From positions 1 through 20,566 of IMG/VR virus record IMGVR_UViG_3300035034_002202: a DNA stretch of 20,566 nt; one strand, 5' to 3'. Below are positions 14,685-20,566 of this stretch, piece after piece (position 1 is the stretch's first letter; each line of letters begins with the position of its first letter). The notes under the pieces are model-generated. The model searched no databases, was not told the origin of the DNA, and worked only from the letters and a program-made list of their open reading frames with translations. The translations under genes and the position numbers were made by a program. The DNA is from a virus.

Positions 14685-14988
14685 TTTTTAATTCCCTGTA
14701 TAACTGAGTTTTTTGTCTATTGTTAAACGTTTTAATTGTTGCTTTGGCTTTATTTAGATATCCAACTTCAGCATCCGATAGCTTTCGATCTTCTGGTTCG
14801 GGTTCGGGCTCAGTTAATCCCAAGTCGCTAACAATGTTATCAATTACAGTTTCGTCAACATCAGCCGACGCTAAGAATGATTTTAAATCACTGTCTTCTG
14901 CAGGGCGTCCGTCCGAGCTACCTGCTTTGATATTATTCTGCTTTGCATACTGTAGCCAACCTTTGATTAGATCCTTTGATGTTGCCAT
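14677..14988 (-). CDS. Small late protein, function unknown
   Basis: A protein of 103 residues, ATG with AAGGA upstream; its first base is shared with the preceding stop (TAATG). It is helical with an acidic linker (TEPEPEPEDRK near residues 60-70). The middle (DSDLKSFLASADVDETVIDNIVSDLG) resembles a helical segment of the 540-residue neighbour (IDEIKKILSSAGLSNREINKAF). The two may therefore share a small three-helix module. It overlaps that gene by eight bases. Confidence 0.7.
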   Translation of the reverse strand: MATSKDLIKGWLQYAKQNNIKAGSSDGRPAEDSDLKSFLASADVDETVIDNIVSDLGLTEPEPEPEDRKLSDAEVGYLNKAKATIKTFNNRQKTQLYRELKSD

Positions 14989-15242
14989 TAGTCCTTGGAT
15001 TCCTTAATTTTCATGATTGATCGAGAAAAGCGTTTAGGATCCTGACCGCGTATACTGCTTATAAATCGCTTTTGAAGCTGGTCAAAATCTTCTTTGTTAT
15101 ACTCACGTTCAAGCGTTTCTAGTAAATTTATTGCGGATGAAATAATATGCTGGGCACGCATTTCGAATGCATCCTCACGGCTTTCGACCGGGACGTATCT
15201 GCTAAGTGCCTTCATGATGCTTTCTCTGTTATTATCGCTCAA
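14988..15242 (-). CDS. Small late protein with TTG start, function unknown
   Basis: A protein of 84 residues. I keep the TTG at 15242 because GAAGAGG stands five bases before it; an ATG nine codons later has a poorer site. It is helical throughout: YVPVESREDAFEMRAQHIIS, then EREYNKEDFDQLQKRFISSI and a basic end, KRFSRSIMKIKESK. First gene after the late promoter at 15270-15277, coupled to the next gene by TAATG. No recognised family. Confidence 0.7.
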   Translation of the reverse strand: MSDNNRESIMKALSRYVPVESREDAFEMRAQHIISSAINLLETLEREYNKEDFDQLQKRFISSIRGQDPKRFSRSIMKIKESKD

Positions 15243-15269
15243 AACAACCTCTTCTATTCTTGTTTTCAG

Positions 15270-15277
15270 TATTTATC
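15270..15277 (-). promoter_or_regulatory. T4-type late promoter of the 15242-11252 block
   Basis: GATAAATACTG on the minus strand, the best match in the window to the T4 late box. It is fused to the TGA stop of the acetyltransferase gene (15276-15278) and lies 27 bases before the TTG start at 15242. Confidence 0.85.
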
Positions 15278-15755
15278 AAAAAATTACAGAATAAATATTT
15301 GAATCGCAAGGATCGGATTCAATAGTAACCCCGTAGTTCTTTAATGTGCATTCTAGCAATAATTCTGTTTTTCTAAACAATGCATTTGATGCTTTATTGT
15401 CTACGTTTACTACCCCATGTATTCGTTTAGCAAAGCAAGTGTTCTTTAAATAGCTTACCACATGCTTTATCATTTGTTCGCCGTGGCCTAAGTTGCGGTA
15501 TTCGGACTTTACCTCGAGCCCAATTTCATAAAAAGGAACTGCATGGTTTATAACCTTTGACTCTACTCGTCCTATAACTTCACCTTGGTAACGAACAATG
15601 TAAAGAAAAAACCAGGCTTGTTTGCTTAATGCCCATTGAAACAATTGTGCTTGTCGGCGTGGTTCTGCGCTCTCGGATACTGCTTTAAAGTCTGCAAAAT
15701 CCGCTTCGGTAAGCATAACAAATTCGTAGTCACCAAACTTGAATTTGCTATCCAT
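15276..15755 (-). CDS. GNAT-family N-acetyltransferase (RimJ/RimL-like)
   Basis: A protein of 159 residues; its ATG shares one base with the helicase stop (TAATG at 15755), with AAGG upstream. GNAT features: strand and loop at LYIVRYQGEVIGRVE (51-65), the acetyl-CoA loop RNLGHG (R87, G90, G92) after YEIGLEVKSEY, then a helix (QMIKHVVSYLKN). The C-terminal GVVNVDNKASNALFRKTEL is the usual RimJ/RimL-type segment in which the Asn and Phe pack against CoA. It would acetylate an amine, either a protein N-terminus or a small molecule. The position directly behind primase and helicase suggests early expression and an effect on host or replication proteins, which is inference. Confidence 0.8.
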   Translation of the reverse strand: MDSKFKFGDYEFVMLTEADFADFKAVSESAEPRRQAQLFQWALSKQAWFFLYIVRYQGEVIGRVESKVINHAVPFYEIGLEVKSEYRNLGHGEQMIKHVVSYLKNTCFAKRIHGVVNVDNKASNALFRKTELLLECTLKNYGVTIESDPCDSNIYSVIF

Positions 15756-17212
15756 TAATTGTCCATGCCTTTGAGTAAGTTCCTAAGCTGTGTTGTACGT
15801 TGGCCTACACCCTGTCCTTTATCGCTAGTGTCAGTCTTGTTTCTTTTATCTGATAACGCAGGGCTGGTTCCTTGAGCAGGGGGCTTCACTGTGTTGCTCT
15901 GTCGCAACTGGCTCATCACATTCTTGGTGCTCGATGTTAGTGCATCGTCATCACCTTCATCTAAATCGCTTATTCGTAATGTAACTGGTGAGAACGCTAA
16001 ATCTACTCTGCTACCTACACCTGCCGATGAACGTGTCTTCATGAACTGTATCTGATATCTTCCACTTTCTCGCATTGCTTGCGATGTAAAAATACCAATC
16101 ACGTTATCTGCTGTGTTGACTTTGGATATACCGCCTGCAATGTGACTTGGGTCAAATTCGACTTCTTCATATGAGCCCCTGTTCAACTGAGATGCTGTCA
16201 CACAAAGTATGTTCAGTTCAACTGCCATGTTGCGAAGTTCTTCTGATATGAACTTATCTTTCACAAACTGGTCGCTTGGACTAACTCTAGCAGATACAGG
16301 CATCATTAAGTCTAAGTAATCTACTAGCACAGCATCTATCCTCTTGCCAGTTTGTACTTCGAGCTCTTTGATGTATGCACGAATATCATGTGCTGTACAA
16401 CCATTAGGCATTTGTTTTAGGCGTAGTTCGCCTTTGTATTTGCGATAGAAGTTCTTTACCTTCATGGCAACGTTGTCTATGTCCTTGAGTACACCGCGGG
16501 TTTCTATGCCTGCTATCATTGCATCTATACGCATGCCAGTTAAGTTTTCACTTAGCTCAAGTGTTATGTAAACAACATTCAATCCTGCCTGTGCCCAGTT
16601 AACGCCCATGTTCTGTAAGAATAAGCTTTTGCCGGCACCTGATTGTCCTGCAAAGATACAAATTTCACCGCGGTTAAGTCCGCCGTATAATTTTGCATCC
16701 ACATCGCGCCAGCCAGTAGTAATCATACCGTTATTATCTTTAATAGCATTAAGGCGTGACACAGGATCATAAAAGTAATCAGTACCTAGGTTCTTGACTA
16801 GCCCTATCTGTACTGCTTCTTTGACTGCTTTTTCAACTTCTCCGTAACGATGCTCTTTGACCAGATCAACTGAATTCAGTATTACTGCTTCAATTGCCTT
16901 GTGTCGCACAAACGTTTCGTATTCGCCTAGAAACCAATCACTGTGACTTTCGTTTATGTCATCTAACTTTTCTAAACCTTTCTTTCCTGTAACAGCTTTA
17001 ATCTGTGCTATAGTAGGCAGGGAATTGTGGGCGGCACTGTGTTCTTCAAGAAATCGTATCACTGATTGATTTTCTTTATGATTGAAGTAATCGGGCTTGG
17101 TAATTCCTTTGCATCGGATAAACAGTTCCGGATCTGTGATCAGAAATTGAATAAACAAATCCTCAATTTCTTTTGTATAGTCCTTTATCTCGCTCAATGC
17201 TTCATTCTCCAT
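15755..17212 (-). CDS. 41: Replicative DNA helicase, T4 gp41-like (DnaB family)
   Basis: A protein of 485 residues, close to T4 gp41. The N-terminal helical domain (1-140) includes FLITDPELFIRCKGITKPDYF. The RecA-like core follows: Walker A GQSGAGKS at 189-196, DnaB motif VVYITLELSE (213-222), Walker B AVLVDYLDLM with D298, motif H3 VTASQLNR with Q342, and a C-terminal KTRSSAGVG arginine-finger region (392-400). The tail (420-485) is low in complexity and polar. It unwinds DNA ahead of the replication fork as a hexamer with primase. Its start overlaps the primase gene by 19 bases, so the pair is probably translated together. The acetyltransferase gene follows directly. Confidence 0.95.
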   Translation of the reverse strand: MENEALSEIKDYTKEIEDLFIQFLITDPELFIRCKGITKPDYFNHKENQSVIRFLEEHSAAHNSLPTIAQIKAVTGKKGLEKLDDINESHSDWFLGEYETFVRHKAIEAVILNSVDLVKEHRYGEVEKAVKEAVQIGLVKNLGTDYFYDPVSRLNAIKDNNGMITTGWRDVDAKLYGGLNRGEICIFAGQSGAGKSLFLQNMGVNWAQAGLNVVYITLELSENLTGMRIDAMIAGIETRGVLKDIDNVAMKVKNFYRKYKGELRLKQMPNGCTAHDIRAYIKELEVQTGKRIDAVLVDYLDLMMPVSARVSPSDQFVKDKFISEELRNMAVELNILCVTASQLNRGSYEEVEFDPSHIAGGISKVNTADNVIGIFTSQAMRESGRYQIQFMKTRSSAGVGSRVDLAFSPVTLRISDLDEGDDDALTSSTKNVMSQLRQSNTVKPPAQGTSPALSDKRNKTDTSDKGQGVGQRTTQLRNLLKGMDN

Positions 17213-18210
17213 TTTACCTGTGCTGAAAACGTATCGTAATCAGCGGCTTCCAGTATTGAAAGCATAGTAGTTATTCTTCCGTATTTTTCTACTGCCTTGG
17301 CGGCATCTTTGAATTCTGTATTCCAGAACGGAAAAGAAACTGCCCATCGATTGGCAACTGCAACATCGACTAACTGGCGGCCGCCTTTGTCAAAATCAGG
17401 CAATACAATAACTGTTTTATTTAACGACTTTATGAACGCAACTTGCGTATCGTTGATTTCGTTGCCTTGTGTCGATAAGCCATTTATGGCATACGCATCT
17501 ATTACACCCTCGGTCAATATAATATAATCATTGTGTGAATCTTGCCTATCGAGATTATATATAAAGTCGGATGGTGATATGTTGTAATATTTTGTGATTG
17601 CTTTGTTGTTGGGTTCGCCTGCGTATCTACCGGTGAAGCCTACAATATTATTTCTGTATGTAAACGGAATAACCAGTCTCTTGTTGAGCATTCCATTGGG
17701 CTGTGGTGTCCAGTAAAACTGATCAAAGTTTCTTATGCCGCGCTCATATGCATACTCAAGTACTTTAAGAAAGTTACGATCAGTGCATCCGTTATCTGCC
17801 CATTCCTGCACAGTTAATGCACTGGCGGGTAATGTAGCAGGTATCCACTTCGAACTGATGTTCTCGGCAATTTGCAGTTCTTTAACTGCATCCTTGCCAT
17901 AGTGCATTTTGTAAAGATCGAAGTTTAGTTGCTTTACTGTGTTGTGGGGTATTCCAATTTCTTGAAGGAACAGCGAGAATTCTCTGCTAAATGTTTCGCC
18001 TGGTACAAATTTTGACTTATGCCTACAGTTAAAACAACTCGTGGCAATGCCTCCGTCCGGAGAAAATACTATTCCGAAGCGGCCTCGTCTATCAGGAGAC
18101 TCTCCATGATGATGACACATCATGCAGTTGCGGCTTGACCAGCCTTTCCTTGTCTGCTGTACGGAACCGAGGTGATCCCGTATTAAACTTTCTAGTGTAT
18201 CCTTTACCAT
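17194..18210 (-). CDS. 61: DNA primase, T4 gp61-like
   Basis: I choose the ATG at 18210 (338 residues; T4 gp61 has 342), because a start at 18246 would lie inside the promoter. The zinc-binding domain is clear: C29-x2-C32 and C59-x2-C62 (NCMMCHHHGES, SCFNCRHKS). A TOPRIM core follows with LTEGVIDAY (E234, D238) and LPDFDKGG (D272, D274). The enzyme makes RNA primers for lagging-strand synthesis in complex with gp41, encoded next. The -10 box ends seven bases before the ATG and no Shine-Dalgarno fits between, so translation may be leaderless. Confidence 0.93.
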   Translation of the reverse strand: MVKDTLESLIRDHLGSVQQTRKGWSSRNCMMCHHHGESPDRRGRFGIVFSPDGGIATSCFNCRHKSKFVPGETFSREFSLFLQEIGIPHNTVKQLNFDLYKMHYGKDAVKELQIAENISSKWIPATLPASALTVQEWADNGCTDRNFLKVLEYAYERGIRNFDQFYWTPQPNGMLNKRLVIPFTYRNNIVGFTGRYAGEPNNKAITKYYNISPSDFIYNLDRQDSHNDYIILTEGVIDAYAINGLSTQGNEINDTQVAFIKSLNKTVIVLPDFDKGGRQLVDVAVANRWAVSFPFWNTEFKDAAKAVEKYGRITTMLSILEAADYDTFSAQVKWRMKH

Positions 18211-18217
18211 AGTCGCT

Positions 18218-18246
18218 ATTATAACACATCCGTTACGACCTTGCAA
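18218..18246 (-). promoter_or_regulatory. Sigma70-type (early) promoter of the primase-helicase unit
   Basis: The -10 is TATAAT (18218-18223), preceded by TGT (extended -10). The spacer is 17 bases and the -35 is TTGCAA (18241-18246), a 4 of 6 match. The extended -10 could compensate for the weak -35. The stop of the upstream gene (18233-18235) lies in the spacer. Predicted transcription start is at or next to the ATG at 18210. Confidence 0.75.
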
Positions 18247-19099
18247 TCACTTTTACTATAGATCCATCATTTTCCGAAGGGTCGGGCTCGTAAACAAACT
18301 TGAGCCACATATAATTTCCTTCGAATGAAAAGAACCGCGTTCCGGTGTATTCAAAGAACTCAATGAAATCTGCATCATCATATACTTTTATGTTGAACCA
18401 GCCGCGATCTATATCTGGATTAGGTGTTTGATCCAAGGTACCAAAAACTTTTAACTTACCTGTGTAGTTATCGGCGTATACTGAGAATGAGTGCAAGTTT
18501 CCGATTGCACCACTTGAACGCGGAGTAGGCAATGCTTCTGAGTAAAAACGTGAAGCTCTGTCCTGTAATTCAACTACAAAGAATCTGTTTTCGGTCCACT
18601 CGCCTTCTAGTATAATAATGCTTGGCTTCGGTGCGCGATTCGCTTGATCTGTTACTTCGATTGTCAAGTCAATGTTGTTGTCGTAATCTGTGTAAAATGC
18701 CGTGTGAACATAATCGCCAATCACGCCGGTAATCAAATTGTCCGCTTTGACCAATACTATTTTATATAGTCCTACTTGAACATCGGATAAATCGCTTTCG
18801 AGAACTTCTAACGACATGAAACCTTTGGCTACTCCGTTATACAGTTTTCTTTCGAGAATTATTTCACTTGTTACCAAATCTATAATTCTTGCATAAACTG
18901 ATTTGTCACAAATGTTGGCTGGAGTACGATCTGGATTGAATACTCTGAACTGGAGTGAGTTATCTACTCCCTTGTGCAATTTCATTGGTCTTTTATTCAT
19001 AGGTGCGTTGTCCATAACATCGTTAGTAAACCTATCTCGCTTGAGTAATAGGCGTCGTACATCTTTGTATAAATATAGGTGCTGGGTAGAAGTTTCCAC
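18233..19099 (-). CDS. Late virion structural protein, BppU-like N-terminus
   Basis: A protein of 288 residues from GTG at 19099, with AAGGG seven bases upstream. Residues about 35-140 look like a beta domain similar in layout to the N-terminal domain of baseplate protein BppU (DNSLQFRVFNPDRTPANI, YARIIDLVTSEIILERKLY, VGLYKIVLVK, then DYVHTAFYTDYD). The C-terminal half (SFSVYADNYTGKLKVFGTLDQTP, EFFEYTGTRFFSFEGNYMWLKFVYEPD) resembles a module I recall from cyanophage structural proteins. It follows the late promoter at 19130-19137 and stands alone in front of the primase promoter. A baseplate or tail role is likely but inferred. Confidence 0.75.
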   Translation of the reverse strand: METSTQHLYLYKDVRRLLLKRDRFTNDVMDNAPMNKRPMKLHKGVDNSLQFRVFNPDRTPANICDKSVYARIIDLVTSEIILERKLYNGVAKGFMSLEVLESDLSDVQVGLYKIVLVKADNLITGVIGDYVHTAFYTDYDNNIDLTIEVTDQANRAPKPSIIILEGEWTENRFFVVELQDRASRFYSEALPTPRSSGAIGNLHSFSVYADNYTGKLKVFGTLDQTPNPDIDRGWFNIKVYDDADFIEFFEYTGTRFFSFEGNYMWLKFVYEPDPSENDGSIVKVIARS

Positions 19100-19109
19100 T
19101 GATAATCCC

Positions 19110-19139
19110 TTGAAACATATAATTACACGTATTTATCAA
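19110..19139 (+). promoter_or_regulatory. Possible weak promoter for the plus-strand gene
   Basis: TTGAAA (19110-19115), 18 bases, then TATCAA (19134-19139) upstream of the ATG at 19151. The match to sigma70 is partial. The site overlaps the oppositely directed late promoter at 19130-19137, so the two could interfere. Confidence 0.25.
19130..19137 (-). promoter_or_regulatory. T4-type late promoter of the structural gene at 18233-19099
   Basis: GATAAATACG on the minus strand, 30 bases before the GTG start at 19099. It occupies the short divergent gap between that gene and the only plus-strand gene. Confidence 0.75.
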
Positions 19140-19150
19140 TAAGAAGAGAT

Positions 19151-19522
19151 ATGATATTAACAGACAAGTTTAGAGAAAACTTTCCATTTATTAGTTGTGT
19201 GAAATGCAAAGAAAGAGAACACATTTGCATCATACAGAATCACGATGATAAGATTATGACCTTTTATGATTTTGGGAAGATAAGAATTGATAGTGAACTA
19301 AAGGACATATTATCACTAGGTGAAATATGGTGGCATGAAAGCAATCGCAAATTACCTATTAATGTGTTCCTTGGTTCGGCCATGAGACACTTTCAGTATT
19401 GCTTAACCACTATACCCATGAAAGATGCCGAGGTTGCGTTCGGGCCAATTACTAGCATGAACAACTTATTAACCAAGCGTATTAAGCGCAGACAAATACA
19501 ACTGGTTAGACGACCAGACTAA
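19151..19522 (+). CDS. Lone plus-strand phage protein, function unknown
   Basis: A protein of 123 residues, the only credible plus-strand gene. ATG is preceded by AAGAAGAG. Features: CVKCKEREHIC (C16, C19, C25), IMTFYDFGKIRID, then GEIWWHESNRKLPINVFLG and HFQYCLTTIPMKDAEVAFGP. I recall the WWHESNR(K)-P-I-N-FL pattern in proteins of unknown function from T4-like marine phages, which supports a real gene. The basic C-terminus (KRIKRRQIQLVRR) may contact nucleic acid. Its stop overlaps the stop of the convergent gene at 19519-20109 by four bases. The codon pattern resembles that of its neighbours and I see no sign of recent transfer. Confidence 0.75.
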   Translation: MILTDKFRENFPFISCVKCKEREHICIIQNHDDKIMTFYDFGKIRIDSELKDILSLGEIWWHESNRKLPINVFLGSAMRHFQYCLTTIPMKDAEVAFGPITSMNNLLTKRIKRRQIQLVRRPD

Positions 19523-20109
19523 TCCATTTCCTCTAGTTGCTCAACTAATAAATTCATCTGCACAGTAATTGCTATCGAATACGATATAGCGTGAGCACGT
19601 TTAAAGAAATATGATCCGTCGCTCGGGCGAGTCCACACTTCCTTTTCAATATCGGCCCAGGGTCTTCCTGTAAGATGTTTCTTGCCGGGTCTGATTAGTG
19701 CAAGCACCATTGCAAGCTGATTCACGCTCGTTGGACTGTACTGTTTAAGTAGTCCTGAGTATTCCTTAACATGAAATAATAGTTCTACAAAATCCTTGGC
19801 CAGTAACAATTCCCAGCGTGGTTCTTTGGCTAATAACGCCTTTAAATGCTCGTTAGATTTAACACCTTCGTAAACACCTGCGTTGAGGAAATCAACCTTA
19901 AAATACCCAAGTTTTTCGGCTTCTTTATAGTCGATAGTAGCAAGGTTTGTACTCGGGTCACGCGGTATGTTTTGGAAGTATACACCTGTGTTATGCTTCT
20001 CTGTTCTGTCTTGGCGAACAATAATTGCGCGGGCGGCTTTGAGTCCTGCTAATGCTTTATCACGGTCTGGAAAATCTAAGTCAATATCAAACGAGATCTT
20101 CTTTGTCAT
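19519..20109 (-). CDS. Minimal DNA polymerase III alpha (C-family) palm-like protein
   Basis: A protein of 196 residues, whereas DnaE has about 1100. Segments of DnaE appear in the right order. FDIDLDFPDRDKAL (7-20) matches the D-x-D active-site strand (D10, D12). KHNTGVYFQNIP (38-49) parallels KHAGGVVIAP. YKEAEKLGYFKVDFLNAG (61-78) matches the segment holding the third catalytic aspartate (D73). LAMVLALIRPGKK (132-144) matches the LVALFRPGP helix. YFFKRAHAISYSIAI (167-181) matches GFNKSHSAAYALV. PHP, most of the fingers, the clamp-binding and the C-terminal domains are absent. It may still bind nucleotide or primer, or regulate replication. Activity is unproven. The gene is ATGA-coupled to the one upstream. 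Confidence 0.75.
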   Translation of the reverse strand: MTKKISFDIDLDFPDRDKALAGLKAARAIIVRQDRTEKHNTGVYFQNIPRDPSTNLATIDYKEAEKLGYFKVDFLNAGVYEGVKSNEHLKALLAKEPRWELLLAKDFVELLFHVKEYSGLLKQYSPTSVNQLAMVLALIRPGKKHLTGRPWADIEKEVWTRPSDGSYFFKRAHAISYSIAITVQMNLLVEQLEEMD

Positions 20110-20566
20110 AGGCCTGATGCTCCTAGTATTTCCTTTGCAAACGTAACGTCCTCTTTGTACTTGATCATTTTACCTTGCCAAAACTTAGGATCAATTTTAC
20201 TTTCAATTATGCCAAACTGCTCGTCGTTGAATTCGTCGAGCAATTCAGTTGCGCTTCCTGCAAGGAATATTACCCATGGACTAATCTTGCCCATCTTGAT
20301 AACATACGTTGCTTCTGTTGCTGTAATCTCTCTAAAGAAGTTGCTTAGCTCTAAGTTCTTTCCTGTTGTCCACTTGTCCATGAATATAACAGATCGCTCA
20401 AGTGCCTTTTCGACAGGCTCGCGCTTTACAAAGTCATCCACAAACGCATCATAGACATGCTCTTTTTCCCAGTCGTTTAGCTTGACTCCATTCTTGATAA
20501 CAAAGTCAACAAACAATTCAGTGTCAATAGGTTCTATGGTGGTCAAGTGTCTTCCGAATTTAACAA
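20106..20566 (-). CDS. Unknown protein upstream of the mini-polymerase (possibly partial)
   Basis: At least 146 residues are visible from a TTG at 20546, with GGAAG about five bases upstream. The frame stays open to the window edge, so the true start may lie outside. It is mixed alpha/beta: ELFVDFVIKNGVKLNDWEKEHVYD, AFVDDFVKREPVEKALERSV, KMGKISPWVIFLAGSATELL, and a C-terminal helix with FAKEILGAS. It has no motif I recognise. Its stop overlaps the start of the mini-polymerase gene by four bases (ATGA), so both are made together and may act together. Confidence 0.65.
   Translation of the reverse strand, partial: VKFGRHLTTIEPIDTELFVDFVIKNGVKLNDWEKEHVYDAFVDDFVKREPVEKALERSVIFMDKWTTGKNLELSNFFREITATEATYVIKMGKISPWVIFLAGSATELLDEFNDEQFGIIESKIDPKFWQGKMIKYKEDVTFAKEILGASGL

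Noticed and set aside
15290-15297. AATAAATA on the plus strand
   Set aside because: No plus-strand gene follows; it lies in the 3' end of the acetyltransferase gene.
18210-18246. Start of primase at 18246 (12 residues longer)
   Set aside because: The extension lies within the -35 to -10 region of a good promoter and has no Shine-Dalgarno. The 338-residue form matches T4 gp61 in length.
1-20566. tRNA genes, CRISPR arrays, insertion sequences, inteins
   Set aside because: I saw no cloverleaf-like T-arm sequence, no regularly spaced short repeats, no transposase or integrase motifs, and no intein insertion in the primase or helicase. A tRNA scan would be needed to exclude a degenerate tRNA.

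Overview
The window looks like part of the genome of a T4-like myovirus, most like those known from marine bacteria. Three things support this. A T4-type primase (gp61) and replicative helicase (gp41) lie side by side. Repeated T4-type late promoters (GATAAATAC on the minus strand, compare T4 TATAAATA) sit in short intergenic gaps. Genes are tightly packed with ATGA/TAATG overlaps, and several proteins resemble families I recall from cyanophage- and pelagiphage-like myoviruses. The host cannot be read from this window. No tRNA, CRISPR array, insertion sequence or integrase was seen.

Almost everything is on the minus strand, so the genome reads from right to left. From the right edge: a 146-residue protein of unknown function (its frame is open to the edge) is coupled to a 196-residue remnant of a bacterial DNA polymerase III alpha subunit that keeps the three catalytic aspartates. 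One plus-strand gene (19151-19522) converges on it. Next come a late structural protein (18233-19099), then primase, helicase and a GNAT acetyltransferase (15276-18210) behind a sigma70-type promoter. A late block follows (11252-15242): three probable virion or assembly proteins, an RNA/DNA ligase-like nucleotidyltransferase and two small conserved phage proteins. A second sigma70-type promoter precedes a polymerase-beta-fold nucleotidyltransferase and a 344-residue unknown protein (9330-11193).

From 9307 leftward the region is structural. It starts with a one-gene late unit (8838-9251) that has its own promoter, 5' hairpin and terminator. Two paralogues of that gene follow in a four-gene late unit (6499-8732), then a three-gene late unit (4137-6464). 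A PD-(D/E)XK exonuclease (3432-4100) has a near-consensus sigma70 promoter inside a long palindrome. Last is a giant beta-repeat fibre-like protein (1-3395) that runs off the left edge and fills the first 3.4 kb without a stop codon.

The main theme is alternation on one strand. Nucleic-acid enzymes sit behind host-type promoters, and virion genes sit behind T4-type late promoters. Several late promoters share bases with the stop codon of the gene before. The observations most worth follow-up are the mini C-family polymerase, the exonuclease promoter-palindrome with an apparently leaderless start, and the three-member RVNGG small structural family.
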